Origin: Siphonodentalium dalli
Taxonomy: Eukaryota; Mollusca; Scaphopoda; Gadilida; Siphonodentaliidae
Length of the DNA: 64,000 nt
Assembly: GCA_032622095.1 (NCBI GenBank)
Contig: CP136061.1
Coordinates: 195,036,935 to 195,100,934, forward strand
Reading direction: 5' to 3'
Shown here: positions 49,061 to 62,091 of the stretch, piece after piece
How the letters are laid out: every line of letters begins with the position of its first letter
Numbering within the stretch: position 1 is the first letter of the stretch
Position numbers and translations under genes: made by a program
The notes under the pieces: generated by a model
Told to the model about the DNA's origin: nothing
Databases searched by the model: none
The model's input: the letters and a program-made list of their open reading frames with translations, nothing else

Positions 49061-50901
49061 GTTTATATGGTAATGTTGATATTTGATAAAGTGGAATTGG
49101 GTGGAGATATTCAATACAAGGACTGCTTTAAAAAAATCCATTGATGTGATTGTCAATGGTGATGGTCCTGTGACCTCTACTTAGGGTATGCCGACCCTAT
49201 GCAGTATGCCACATGGAGGTAAGCATTAGCACACTGCAAATCAATTCGATGCGATTCTGAATCTTTCATCTGATTCGATTCTATTCGAAATCGGTTGTCC
49301 TGATTCGAATAGTATTGAATCATTGGCACCTGTTGCATCCTCATTACTTCAACGGACCACATTGCTTTTTCGCGAAGATATGTTATGATACCAAAGCATA
49401 TAAATAACATTGCCATCGATTGAGCTATACTGTAGACCACTGAAGCAGTGTAAGACTTATGCAACTGATCTAGCAAAATTTCATATATATCAAACTCTTG
49501 TGAACGCGATTGCTTTCTTGGCTTCAATATTATTACTTCTGATACTGTTTCATTATTGTATAACAGAGATGGCCACAATTTCCACAAAGAATGTGAACTT
49601 ATATAATTGGTAAAACAAACATTTGATTCATTTATAGATAATATTTACATTGTATACTGACAATAATTTATCGTCATTATGAAGTGAGCAAATTATTATT
49701 GGTATTGCTTCCGAGTAATGTATTATCTTCATCTTCTCTATTATTATGCCTGATGCAATGATTCGATTGGAGATTCAATGCGATTTGGAATCATCTGGCT
49801 GATTCGTTTAGAGATTCGATTCGAAATGCCCCATTCGCAGGGCCCTAGTAAGCATCGGGTAATATGTCAGCTCTTGTTTGTGCTGGACGTGCGATCAAAT
49901 ATGTAGCCAAGTGGGAGAATCTAATAACTCAAACCAGAAAACTATTGCAATAAATGTCACTGTAGCACATTTATGACACACATAAAACTAAAACAAGTGG
50001 TGAGAAAACAAACTTTGTCACAGGTATCAGTGTTGATATCAGTGTTGATACCTTTTATACTTTTATTAGTCAAGTTTTTGAATATTTCAAAACTCAACTT
50101 ATGGTTTGGCGAGGTCGGTAGGCTGGCTGGCGGGCGTCCAGATGGGCGATAACTCAAAAGAAACATCAACCGATTTAATTGATATTTGGTATATCACTAT
50201 ATGGGTCTGTTGCAACAATATATCTTGAACGAGTTCAAAAACCAGATTTGTCTGATCTTTTATATGACAGTTATGGGTCTTAGTTTGTTTATTTTTAGCG
50301 ATTTTGTCCTACTTCAACGATATTCTGAATATGAGTCTAGGATCACCTCTAGTTTGGATCCCTCGAATTTTAATGCTTATCGATGAAAAACATGGCTTCC
50401 GGCAGCCATCTTGGATTTTACTCTTTGCATCACTAACTCCTTTAGCACACCCTATTGAGCATATCCCTCATCCGATCATCACCAAACTTCATATGGATTC
50501 TCGGGGTGACCTCTAGATGAGTGCTTATCATTTTTTCCGAATTATGTTAAAAAACATGGCTGCCAGTGGCCATCTTGGATTTTACTCTTTGTTTGACTAA
50601 ATCCTTTAGCATACCGGTACCTTACAGGTCACATTTCTCACCCGATCGTCAACAAACTTCATATGAATCTTCGGGGTGACCTCTAGATGGGAGCCTCCCT
50701 TTTGCCTGGTGACAGTCTTTTAAACTTCCATTTATGAGTAACTAATTTCTGTGATCATCATCTTAAAATTGTTGATAAATTTGAAGTTATGGAAATTTGG
50801 ACATAGTTTAACCTTTCCTTTACTAAGTACTCATTAAATATGGATGCTGTTTGACTGAACTATGTGGTGACGTTTCATACTTTATGGAAATGGCCAGGCT
50901 G

Positions 50902-51140
50902 TTAACACTTCCATGACTGAAATTTTGCGAAAACCTGTGCCAATGCATTCTCTTATAAATGCGAGTCTCGCGTAGGGAGCCTCACATGTATAAGAGAATA
51001 CATTGGCCTAACAATATTTACCTTGACCTTGTAAGCCAGGGCATTCTCTTATATATGCGAGGCTCGAGTGTAAAAGAGAATTGCACTGGCACAGGATCTG
51101 TAATGCTGCACCAGCAAAGCTCCCATCATGAAAGGGTTAA
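50902..51140. mobile_element. MITE A2 copy (TTAACACTTCCATGACTG end)
   Basis: Ends TTAACACTTCCATGAC and TCATGAAAGGGTTAA. The hairpin cassette is degenerate (50938-51007 and 51038-51092), with 'atatttaccttgaccttgtaag' spacer shared with 38178-38445 and about 15865-15895. Confidence 0.65.
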
Positions 51141-51340
51141 AAATATAATTTAATAGGTAATCAGGTCTGAAATTAAATACGAGTAGATCCCTTATGAAAT
51201 GTTCAGATAATTCAACAATTGACCTATGAATGGGAATTCTTCTGCACTTGTATTATCATTTCTCGATTTAGTATCAATGAACCAATGTGTTCTTAAATTT
51301 ATATAGTTTATACTGTGTAATCAATATTATTACTTTTAAG

Positions 51341-51887
51341 TTACCAAAGGCACTCACAGTGGGTAGATGTAAAAAAGGACATATATGTAAAAAACATCAC
51401 CACTAAGAAGACCATGTAATGAAGAACATGTAGCAATAGATAAACTTCGTTTTTATATTTATTATTGATAGTTCTCTAATAATTAAATCTTGTGTGTTGA
51501 AACCATTGTTATGTAAACAAAACTCTTACTGTGATTTGTCAACAAACATTGCAACTTGTGTAATAAGTTCAAATATTTTAGTCCCATTAGGATTTTCAGA
51601 ATATTTTTCAATTCTTTGATAATTTACAATGTTTACCTTCAAGTTTTGATTAAAATTTTATATCTTATTGAACTTTTATCGGTTATTCAACTATAACAAT
51701 AATGTTTACATACTAATGGTTTTGACATTCAAAATATCATTATTGGAGAGTTATTAATAATAAAAAATAAGAACAAAGTCTATTTATTTATTTAGTACTT
51801 CTTATTAAGAAGTCCTTGATGATGATGGTTTTAAAAACATTTTAAAATTTTCACATTTACCCACTGTGAGTGCCTTATGACCCTTTA
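51341..51887. mobile_element. long-TIR MITE, ends GGCACTCACAGTGGGTA
   Basis: 'aaaggcactcacagtgggta' (51346 on) and 'tacccactgtgagtgcctt' (to about 51876); the arms pair discontinuously ('gatagttctctaataat' against 'attggagagttattaat'). A related piece in direct orientation is at about 5340-5510. Confidence 0.65.
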
Positions 51888-53017
51888 AATGATTCCTTTT
51901 AATCTCAGAGATAAATATGAATCTATAAATTTATTTTTTGTTGTATATATTGTTCAAATACATTGCCCCAATGTCGCATGTTGCCATGAACTTCCTATTC
52001 TCAATGTTCACTTCTACACGTAATGCATGTAAATATCCTATTTAAGCACATTAGATTTTTAAAAACTAATGGCAAAATACCATTGAAAATAAAGCGGTAT
52101 AATGACTTTATTGATTGATTGTTTGTACAATATTTACAAACATAATTCTAACAGTGAAATATTCAGAAATAAACATGATTATATTGTATATGAGCGGCAT
52201 GGTCAAATAGGCCATCTTCCTTTTATACTTATATCATAAACAGAGTGATATTGTGATTGCACCACAGTATCAAGAGAGCCCTAGATTAAACTCAGTGGCC
52301 TGAGCATTATACAGTTTATTGATTGCAATCCACTTAAAGTTTGTACAATACTTAGCTTCATACCATCTAGGGTTTCTAATTAACTCCCTATAATTATACA
52401 CAGCGGGAAGTGAAGTAGGCAGTCATACACAGTGGATTGGCCACGCCCCCACCCCCTATAGCTAAGCAAGTCCTCAATAAAACCCAATCTCATTCCCTAG
52501 TGCATATAAGTTACAACGTAATAACCATATAACGCATGGCAAAATCTGCAACATCGACCACCTAACATGATGAGACTAACACTAATATAAAAATCTAGGT
52601 TAGCGGGCTTATGCCCTAGATGACTCGGGGGTATGTGATTGAAAGTCACCCGGGCGGGCAAGGATACGCTAGTCATATCCTTGTCCGTCTCATAAGTCAT
52701 TGAATAAAGCCATAACAACATAGGAAAACACACATAATATGGAAAATACATATACCCTCACTTACAATTACAAACTACAAAATCAGTGAGTCCAAGCCTC
52801 GGCTGCACCATCCTCATAAAATAACAGAACCAGGTCAAAGGTTTTTGTAACTCACTTGACAGGCGGGCCTTGCACCATCCAGAGAGATGCCCTGACCAAC
52901 ATTTTCTCAACCGGATGGCATTGCTTCCTCTACATTGACTTCCGAGCCCGTAGTATAAGCCCAGAATATAATATGACTGAGGCAACATGAGTCAAAAACG
53001 CACTAACCAGGTCACTA

Positions 53018-53146
53018 CAGTAATGCCCTAAATAATCGACTCCTTAACCACAGCAGAATTATGGGTAACTTTTCAGGATTTAGTCGGAAATATGGCTTGT
53101 TGCCATTCATCGGAAAGCTCTCAGAGCTTATTTAGGGCATTACCCT
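53018..53146. mobile_element. MITE C, right arm mostly deleted
   Basis: Left arm complete from CAGTAATGCCCTAAATAATC to 'cggaaagctctcagagc', then only 'ttatttagggcattac' of the right arm remains. Confidence 0.65.
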
Positions 53147-54494
53147 ACATGTCACACCACATTCATAGAGATGTACACACAATTCACGAAAAGAAAAATC
53201 AGGTGATTCAAACAAATCAATCTAACAGTCTGTCCACTTTTGGAATGGTGTGGGGCTTTACTTATTGCGGTGGTGGCACGCACCCCATACATGGTAGGCA
53301 AACTCCTACTGTGCATGGGTAGATATGAATTTATACACAAACTTTATATACACTCTTCAGCATAACCAAAGTGGGTTGTAGGAGAGGGCTGACAGCCTTT
53401 TCAAACCTCCCGGGTCTCATTCCCAAACTGCGTGAATAGGTGGGCCCATGCCTTGCATCAGATGGGCTTTAAAAGGTCCTGAACCTATTACAGTAAATCC
53501 TCTCCATTCTCCAAACCCTTCAGACCAGCCCTTCTGTTTGGTTTAGAGAGATGTTCGGTATACAGACAATCACACTAGGATTGGAATGTATTGACGTCGT
53601 TACTAAGACTAAGAGTTGTTGAAACACAACCAACTCATTATTAATTAATTAAACTTTATTCAATAAAGTACCAACTAAAATATATATATCAATAGATAAA
53701 ACATGTTATAATAAGAATTAAAAACATGGTCTATTAAGATGTAATACATGTATAGATAAGACAGGAAACGTGGAAATGATAAATTTTATGGTGATTTTTT
53801 AAAATTTCGCATCATTGGTATAGTAGTTTTGTACTATGGAATCTGCGTACCAATTTAATTAGCGGTGTTTTGTTCGGCGCACGTTTTGAACCGGATTTTA
53901 GCTGCAGCTGTCTGATTAGATAACTGTATGCTTATTTAACACTTTGAGTGAACAACGGTGATTTCTCAGATAATACAGCGCTGACACTATGTTTTTACAT
54001 CAGTCATTGAGCTGAATTGACTCTTTATTGATACGACCACTGTCCAAACTGAACACTAATTAGCTAAAGTACACGATGATGATAGTGTATCATTGTCACC
54101 AATAAAGTTTTAATCAACCTGTCACAATGAATAAGCCATCATGAAATTGACCACTCAGAGTTGAATGTATAGACAGAAATTTAACCTCTTTGCTGCTAAA
54201 TGACGTTATGACGTCGTGTGCTGGGCTCTTGATGTTATTACCATTTTCCAGTGGAAAAATATAACGGGAATATCACGAAGTGGTGACTGCGAGTGCCTCC
54301 TTGGGTATCACTACATGAATATAGACTGGCCAGTCCCGAAAAGTCCAACAAGTGCTAGCTTCGAGTTGCAGCTCTTGGGTTGGAATTTTCTGGCAGAGAC
54401 TGCCAGACAAACAATTAAGTTAAGCGCAGCTGAAATATATGTGACTACGTTATTGGTGGCCCCAATTTTGACACAGTGTCTCCAATAAAATCTC

Positions 54495-54894
54495 TTAACC
54501 CTTTACCCAACAAACCGGCCAAAACCGGCCAAATAAAGCTTCAACAGCCTAAAATATCTTCGGTCTGTCTCAATAGAACCATACAAATATGGATATCATT
54601 GGAACCGGCTCCTTGACCACATTGTGATAGTTACAGTTATGCCCTGTGCCAATGCATTCTCTTATATATGCGAGTCGACCATAGGTCGCCTCGCATATAT
54701 AAGAGAATGCATTGGCCTAAAAAAAATCTTTTTTAAACATTTTTTACCATTTTTTCTTACATTCTTTAACAATTTTATAATTTTTAATGTGTTAAGCCAA
54801 TGCAATCTCTTATATATGCGAGGCGAACTATGGTCGACTCGCATATATAAGAGAATGCATTGGCCCAGGGCCGTTCTGTTGGGTAAAGGGTTAA
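54495..54894. mobile_element. MITE A copy 3
   Basis: TTAACCCTTTACCCAACA ... GGGTAAAGGGTTAA with both hairpins; a few substitutions in hairpin 2 (GCAATCTC, GGCGAACTA). In LTA4H intron 3. Confidence 0.87.
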
Positions 54895-55005
54895 GTAGAC
54901 TTGGCTAAGATATGTGTGGGTCGACAATATCGCAATTGTCAATGTTCGTTACGTGACTGGAGAAACAATGATAGACTGCATGTTATGGTTCACTGTGCCT
55001 AATTA

Positions 55006-55218
55006 CAGTAATGCTCTAATTAATCGACCTCTTAACCAAAGCAGAATTATGGGTAACTTTTCAGGATTTAGTCGGAAATATGGCTTGTTGCCATTCATCG
55101 GAAAGCTCTCGTCGAGAGCTTTCCGATGAATGGCAACAAGCCATATTTCCGACTAAATCCTGAAAAGTTACCCATAATTCCGCTTTGGTTAAGAGGTCGA
55201 TTAATTAGAGCATTACTG
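55006..55218. mobile_element. palindromic MITE C, nearly perfect, TA-flanked
   Basis: CAGTAATGCTCTAATTAATC ... GATTAATTAGAGCATTACTG, 213 bp, arms of about 105 bp almost perfectly complementary, with the centre at 'gctctcgtcgagagc' (near 55112). Confidence 0.82.
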
Positions 55219-55999
55219 TATGTCTTCTGATCATAATATCGATCTGAAAAAAGTGTGTTATGTTCGGAAGTACCCCTTTAAGAGAGATGTCATGGGATGT
55301 CAATTTTGGTTGTACATGCATATTTCAGTTCCCTATTGCTTAAATCAATAAATCACTCCACTGATAACGAACATTCAAGCCTTGAAGTTTTATGTTTTTC
55401 AATATTAAAGTTTCATTCTACATTATTATATTATGTTTAATTAAATTTATTTGAAAGCTGTTTTTGGTACTTATTGAAAAGATAGAGTTTCATCTCTTAA
55501 GTCACCGGAATACTTGAGAAGTAATATGCATGATATGTATACATGCAGGGCAGAAGTATTCAATTGCGTACCATGATTTTCGATGAACAACATCATGTAA
55601 TTCAATAGAAATGTCATAATATATTTTAAAATAGATCTCAAATATACTTAAAAATTTCAGCACACGGTATCTATTGATAAACATAGTTACGTTCGGTGCT
55701 TGAATAAGAACAAAGTTTGTCGAGAAATCGGAAAATGGATATGGAATGGAACAGTGCCTTCGTCGTGTGATTGAAGGTTAATAATGACCATCGGGAGGCG
55801 GAACATGTCTAATATGGTTTCATCTTTGCACACAAATCCCATCATCACAATTTGACGTGCAGATTTTTGACAACTAGTTATCAGCAACTTAAACAACTAG
55901 GCGTACAGAGACTGATGAGTGTGGTGTTCAAATAGATAGTCTCTACTTTCAGAGTGTGAATACATGCACCTGAGCCAAGTTAATGTCAATATATGTTGC

Positions 56000-57380
56000 A
56001 CACATAACGGCTTTTCTTAACGCAGACAATGCGTTAAACTTGGCTCCAGTGTGAGTTCCTGGAGGTGCATCACCAAGGGTGTACCACAGGGATCCATACT
56101 GGGCCCAACCATGTTTAACATCTTTCTGAATGACATTTTTGGCTTTGTGAAGGACTGCTCCCTTTATAATTATGCAGACGATAACACAATTTCCTTCTCT
56201 CACAAGGACCCTGATGTAGTTCGGAGCACTCTGGAATCTGATAGCCTTCATCTCATTGAGTGGTTCGCACTAAATGGCATGAAGGCAAATCCAGAGAAGT
56301 TCCAAGCAATATCATTGGGTCCCAAAAGTAAATCTATAACTGGCATAAATGCTTCACATCTTATCCCATGTATCGAGGAAGTGAAATTACTCGGTATAAC
56401 TCTGGACAGTAAATTGACGTTTAACACTCACATTGATTCGCTATGTTCAAAGGCATCAAGGCAGCTAAATGTCTTGAAGAGACTTGGACATATGCTGACC
56501 CTCTCAGGCAAAAAATGTATCTTCAAATCTTTCATCCTCTCAAATTTTAATTACTGCCCTCTTACCTGGCATTTCTGCAGTGTGTCCTCTACGGACAGGC
56601 TGGAGAAAATTCAGGAGAGAGCCTTTCGTTTTATCTATAATGACTACACATCTGATTATGACTTTCTCCTAAAGATTGCAAACTTTGAGCATCTACATCT
56701 CCAAAGACTCAGGCTTATGGCACTCACAGTTTTCAAAATACTAAAGAAGGACATTAGCACTCCTTCCTATTTGGACTGCCTGGTGAAATGTAAACATAGT
56801 TCATACTCTTTTAGAAATTCTGAGACTCTGGACTGCCATCACCTGATACTACTACTTTTGGTTTAAGCTCGTTTAGATTCATGGCACCTAAAGTGTGGAA
56901 TTCTCTTCCAGAGTCATGCAGAACCGCAGAGACGATGAAAGACTTTGAATGTATGTTACAAACCTGGAATGGTTTTAAATGCAAATGCAGTGCCTGTAGG
57001 ATATCCTAATTATATGCATATGTTTTGTATTTTAATCCGCACTCTCTGGTCAGGTATCTCTGAATGGAACAAAACGTGTTATCCAGGAATGAAATATGGA
57101 CTCGTTGGGCACATTACTGTGCCGTATATGAATATACAAATTTGTGTCTTACGCTTTTGATCCAGTCAGGGCTACCTGTCCTCAGGGATTTTACTCGTCT
57201 TTTACAAAGTTTTAGCTAATATACATGTAATTTATTTTTCAGATAGGTTGTGTTTTATTCACGTTACTGTTTATGTACATATTCATTGTTTTACAAGTCA
57301 GTTAAGAGCTTAATGCTCATGTTTGTAATTTAAAATTCCTGACTTTATAAATAAAGCTTTTGAACTTTGAACTGAACTTA
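56000..57380 (+). mobile_element. CR1/L2-like non-LTR retrotransposon, 5'-truncated
   Basis: Contains the RT fragment, then about 340 bp of 3' untranslated sequence ending AATAAAGCTTTTGAAC followed by short TTGAACT/TGAACT repeats (57345-57375). CR1/L2-type elements characteristically end in such short tandem repeats instead of poly-A. The 5' border is approximate. Confidence 0.75.
56051..57003 (+). pseudogene. CR1/L2-like reverse transcriptase, 3' part, one frameshift
   Basis: The open frame (271 codons to 56866) contains VPQGSILGPTMFNIFLNDIF (residues 11-30), the catalytic YADD (41-44), LNGMKANPEKFQ and the KLLGITLDSKLTF thumb motif, then RLEKIQERAFRF. The same frame can be followed upstream as RRQCVKLGSSVSSW from about 56010. 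Near 56840 a frameshift moves the reading to SSFRFMAPKVWNSLPES and on to a stop at about 57003, which is the conserved C-terminus of this clade. The N-terminal RT motifs and the endonuclease are absent (5' truncation). The clade is judged from motifs: CR1/L2/Jockey-like rather than L1. Confidence 0.88.
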
Positions 57381-57814
57381 GAACTTTGCAATATAGTGGG
57401 AATTCCGACAGATGCTGTATACGGTATGTGTTAAAATGACATTTGAAGAGGGAATTTTTGCAAGAAGAATAAAAAAAGAGTCCTTTGCTCAAATGGAGCT
57501 CTCTTGCAATAGCAAATGTGTATGTACAATATATACTTACCTTTATAGCTGTGTGGGAAACCATTTATCCGGTCTGAAAACTGGTTTTATGGTGTTGTTT
57601 TGATCCTTCTGTACTATTTATGTTCTAAAATTAGAATGTTTTCGACTTGGCGAAAGTGACTTCCAATTATATGTTTGTACGGTTTATCCACTGTGATTTA
57701 AACCAAAATATATTATAATGTTTGACATTTTATCTAGTAACCTCTGCACACGAAGTCCACAGTTGAAGTAATCACCTTATTTGGCCTTTTATACAATGAT
57801 TTATTGTTTTTCAG

Positions 57815-57883
57815 GCGATTCATGCCCGCAGTATGGTTCCGTGTCAGGACTCACCTGGTGTTAAATTTCCATACTCAGCTCAG
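57815..57883 (+). CDS. LTA4H: leukotriene A4 hydrolase, exon 4
   Basis: The acceptor TTATTGTTTTTCAG leads to 23 codons beginning AIHARSMVPCQDSPGVKFPY and a GTAATG donor, with phase 0 at both ends. It joins seamlessly to exon 3 (SQCQ-AIHARS) as in LTA4H. Together the four exons cover about 161 residues, roughly the first quarter of a protein normally near 610 residues. The GXMEN exopeptidase motif, HEXXH zinc site and C-terminal helical domain must lie beyond 64000. No further exon was recognised between 57884 and 64000. Confidence 0.93.
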
Positions 57884-58550
57884 GTAATGTACTTTATTTC
57901 CTCCAATAATGAAGAGTATATTTGCTTAGAGATTTTCTTCCCCGAAAAGACTTTCAATAACAGGGGTTTATGTTGATGTGCTCTTTCATTGTCAGATTTC
58001 TCATATATATGCAACTCATTCTCTGTATTTATCACTGTTTTATTGTTGTTATTTTTGTTTGTGGCTAGCTTGATTTTCCCACATTTGTATATATGAGATT
58101 TTAAGTAAATTTAGGCAAAGGTGCTACAAAACTGGCCAAATATTTAGAAATTGCCAAAACAAATTGGCCCAAAGATTTTTCCAGCCAGTGCAGCTAGACC
58201 GTAGTTATCAACAAAATTAGCTTTGTTACGTTGATACGTCCAAAGTACTTCAGCAGGATATGTTCGACATTGTTCTTGGTGATCGATGGGTGATCAATTT
58301 AAAAAACTCATCCATTATTCTAATGTTGTCCAAGTTCTAATACTTACAACAAGAGCATTTCTAGTGTCCTGGCTATCAATAACTTCCCTCAATGATAGAA
58401 CTGAATATTGTATAGACATTTTGTGGGAGGTATTGATCCTGTAGTTGTCAGCAGGAAATTTAGTCAATAGTCTGGTCAAAACATTATGCAAGATACATTA
58501 GGTTGGTGGGGAGATCTATGCATGATAGGCCACAATGTTATACAGGGACG

Positions 58551-58700
58551 CCAAGCCTGAGTTTAATGTTCCTCTCATTTGCAGAATGAGGTCCCCAGAG
58601 GGTGAATTTAGTGATGCTAGCCCACTGTGCAGGATATTGTCACTAAATTCACCTCTGGGGACCTCATTTTGCAAATGACAGGCACCCTAAACTCAGGCTT
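58551..58700. mobile_element. MITE B single-hairpin copy
   Basis: 'caagcctgagttta' and 'taaactcaggctt' ends around one hairpin of the 'gaggtccccagagggtgaat' type. Flanks share ACAGGGAC on both sides. Confidence 0.72.
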
Positions 58701-58837
58701 ACAGGGACATGGATATAGGGAAGGGGTGTCTCCAACTTTAAATTCAACTGCACTGCATAAACACACTTTTCTGGTTCAATATTTTCAGTGTAAATATTTT
58801 TAATAATATACCACATTGTTATGCTCATACTGGATTA

Positions 58838-59190
58838 CATGCGTCTGTCCTTCCCTCCATTTGTCCGTCCCCTCATATATCTCAACCATGGTAATCAGAT
58901 CTCAATAAAATTTGGTATGCACATTTGGCACCAGGAGGGCTTTCAAAAGAGGGTTCATTGACGTTGTTCACATTTTCCGTTCAAGAGTTATCCCTCTTTG
59001 TTTATCTGAAAATGTGGGATTTCCATCCGTCTGCTCATATATTTCAACCATGGGTTTATTGGATCTTGATGACATTTTGTATGCAGGTTTGGCATCAGGA
59101 GGGCTTTCAAAAGGTGGTGCATTGACATTGTTCACATTTTCCAATTTTCACCATGGGGTATCCCAGCACCCATGGAGCAACCTCTTGTTT
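58838..59190. repeat. imperfect tandem dispersed repeat, two units
   Basis: Shares 'caggagggctttcaaaag' and 'gacgttgttcacattttcc' between units and with 63345-63690. Open frames here are repeat-derived. Confidence 0.65.
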
Positions 59191-59522
59191 TGATTGGAAG
59201 TTGGAGAATAACTGAATCTTGGTTCAAAAAGAATATATTTTAAATTAACTGTTGGTTTGAAATTTACCTATCAGAACAATCTCAACCTATTTTGGTCTCA
59301 AATGTCCAACTGCCATTAATTCAGGCATGATCAAAGGCATTTTGTGGGAGTTATTGATATTGTAGTTGTTGGCAATAGTCAATAGCTTAGTTTAAACATT
59401 TATATGCAAGAGAGGTTGGTGGGAAGATCTGTGTGTGTTAGGCTGTTGGTCTACTGTAGGCCCAGACTCGGGCCCTACCTTGTTTCCATACCGTGTCTGT
59501 ATAGAATCAACTTGCAACATGA

Positions 59523-59669
59523 TACCGAAATATGGCTTGTTGCCATTTATCGGAAAGCTCTCACTGACAGCTTTCCGATTAATTACTGCAAGCCATATTT
59601 CTGACTAAATCCTGAAAATTTCCCATAATTCTGCTGTGGTTTAGGGGTCTATTATTTAGGACATTACTG
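59523..59669. mobile_element. MITE C, left end missing
   Basis: Starts within the left arm ('ccgaaatatggcttgttgcc') and ends GACATTACTG before TA at 59670-59671. Confidence 0.65.
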
Positions 59670-60591
59670 TACATGGATGCAGGTTGGTCTGACATTATTA
59701 TATAGATACAGGTTGGTCTGACATTATTATGTGTGGAATGCTTTCGCGCAGACCAAATCTACTGATAGTCATATATATTAACCCTTTCTGTACTAAATAC
59801 TCATTGATTAGTAGTTATTCCTCAGGAATTGGTCAGATATACTTTTATGACTGAGTGGGAATTGCCGATTATAATAAGCCTCTATGGCACAAATATTCCC
59901 ATTGGAAAAGACTCAGGACCCTTTGCCAAAAAGGGTAGAAAATCCCAGCAAGTTACCTAACAACATGTGAATCGTGAACCAAATTGCATCAGTGACCAGA
60001 TTTGAGGTTTCAAATTGGGAGAAGTCACTTCTCCCTACTTGACTATTTGACGGAACTGTTATCAAGGAGAAATATAATGACTCAAGTTCAATTTACACCC
60101 CAACATCACCATTCTATGATCCAATAAGTATTATGCAATATTTACAATATCGAATTTATAAAATGATTATGAGTGAGATCACCATTTGTATAATAAAATA
60201 CTGTTACATGCTGTAGGGACATATGCATTCTCGTATATGAGAGAGAAGTCACTTCTAGGACAAATGTAGGGAGAAGTTACACAATTTGGGGAGAAGATAT
60301 TTCACAATTTGCCCTCTAGGCTGGTTCCTGAGTCTTGCATGCACACAGCATGCAATCACAATGCAACAAATCGACAATCCTTTCTATACGGTTTTTAGTT
60401 GGTCAAGAATTAAAAGCTTGGCATTGTCATACCAACAGTTAGGCCATGAGTACAATCGAACTGGAGCAAAAATCAATGAAGCATTTCCACCATCTATAGA
60501 AATTCTATTAAACCTATATCGATTAGTGAAAACTACCCTCTATAACAATCACATTGACACATTTAATCTTAGTGTGTACATAAACATTTCC

Positions 60592-61012
60592 AGAGGGGGA
60601 GGAAGCAGGGACTTGGTGATATGGGGAGGGAGTTGGTTTGTGTCTCACCCCTCCCCCACCCCAACTTTGGCAAAATATTTCAACAGTTGGAAATTTCATG
60701 CCCTACACAACATTACTAGTAGTTGGAAATTTCAGACAAAAAAAATAGGTTGAATTGTTCTTCTAGTTTGAACTCCCAACCATTATTTAGTGTGAAATTG
60801 CGTGTTTTTACAACAAATTTCAACAATTTTCCTACTTTTGGTCTTATTTTAAAAATAAAATGGTAGGTTGGAAATTTCCAACCCACAGGGGTGATGCAAA
60901 TGGAAATTTCTGAACTTGGATATTTTGGTCTGATTCAAGGGAGGGGATATGCTGTTGGAAATTTCAAGTTGGACCACCCCACCCCAACGGAGACCCTCTA
61001 GCAAGTCTCTGG
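60592..61012. repeat. J-related repeat
   Basis: Shares 'ggttggaaatttccaac', 'gaaatttc' units and the right-end 'ggagaccctctagc' with element J; left end only loosely matches. Another partial piece with the same units is at about 42000-42130. Confidence 0.5.
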
Positions 61013-61089
61013 GAAGAAGGGTGTATTTGGTGGGAAGGTTGTTTAGCCACATTAATATATATATATATATCATTTTGCTAGGCCGATAA

Positions 61090-61490
61090 ACAAGCCTGCA
61101 AATAGTGTGTCTGTGTCATTTGAAGAATGAGGTCCCCAGAGGGTGAATTTAGTGATGCTATCCCACACAGCATCACCAAATTCACCCTCTGGGAACCTCA
61201 TTCCGCTTAGGCTCAACCGCTATGGGAGACCTAGGATCCAGATTGAAGTTGAAGTTGATGATGTTCACCCATTATATTGTCACCTTGATTATGCATTTTA
61301 TCTTCTGCAAATTAGGGGATATAGAACTTCCCAAAAGGGAAAAAGTAACTAAAAACAATGTTAATTTAAGACTATAGATACTTCCCAGAAGATGAGGCCT
61401 AAGCAGAATGAGTTCCCCAGAGGGTGAATTTACTGATGCTAAACCTCTGGGGTCCTCATTCTGCAAATGACAGACACAATAATTGCAGGC
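61090..61490. mobile_element. MITE B long copy
   Basis: Outer ends 'caagcctgcaaa' and 'tgcaggcttg'; one hairpin at 61127-61200, a second degraded one at 61405-61465, and about 200 bp between. Confidence 0.65.
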
Positions 61491-61729
61491 TTGTGGACAT
61501 TGTAGCCAGTTGTTTATAGATTGACTACCCATTATTGTCATTTTTTATTATTCCACACCTGTTTCTATGTTTTCACTGATTACATTACTTTGGCCCTTGT
61601 GGTAATTTCACCTATGTGCACTAGTACATTTCTAAAGAATATTAAATAAAATGATGTGTAATAAATACAGAACTGCACATGTGTGTAGAGGAAAATTTAT
61701 CTATTTACTTTAGTTACATAAATAGAGGA

Positions 61730-62090
61730 TCTCTAATGAGTCGCAATTCTATACAAAATTTATTAACCGAGTGCTCATCTCAAATCGAATTTAGTGGACG
61801 AGGTTAATAAATTTTGTATAGAATTGCGACAAATTTGAGATGCTTTTTATCACATAATCATATTTTAGCAAGGGAAAATTATTTTGAAATGGCTGGGTTT
61901 AAAATAAATTAATATTGATTTCCTTATCACAACCAAAGCGGAAGTAAATCACCTTCAAGAAAAAATATAGTTCCATTTTATTGTGTCTTTTCATGTTGAC
62001 AAAATTGTTCTACCACCCTTGTCACCCATGTTTATCTCACTGTCAACACTAAATAAACCAACACATATTGAATATCATAATTATATTCTG
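61730..62090. repeat. dispersed repeat M, copy 2, with terminal hairpin
   Basis: 'gtcgcaattctatacaaaat' (61741 on) pairs with 'attttgtatagaattgcgac' (61811-61830). Confidence 0.65.
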
Positions 62091-62091
62091 T

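Larger units (their letters stand above)
48575..57814 (+). other. LTA4H intron 3 (9.2 kb)
   Basis: GT at 48575, AG at 57813-57814. It contains three imperfect tandem copies of a dispersed repeat (48600-49060), hairpin MITE A2 (50902-51140), a long-TIR MITE (51341-51887), TA palindromes C (53018-53146, 55006-55218), MITE A (54495-54894) and a CR1/L2-like retrotransposon 3' part (about 56000-57380). Confidence 0.85.

Noticed and set aside
58912-59193. Frames with similar peptides here and at 63313-63685
   Set aside because: They are the same dispersed repeat translated in different frames.
60286-60753. 155-codon open frame on +
   Set aside because: Runs into J-related repeat, no recognisable domain, no splice context; likely chance.
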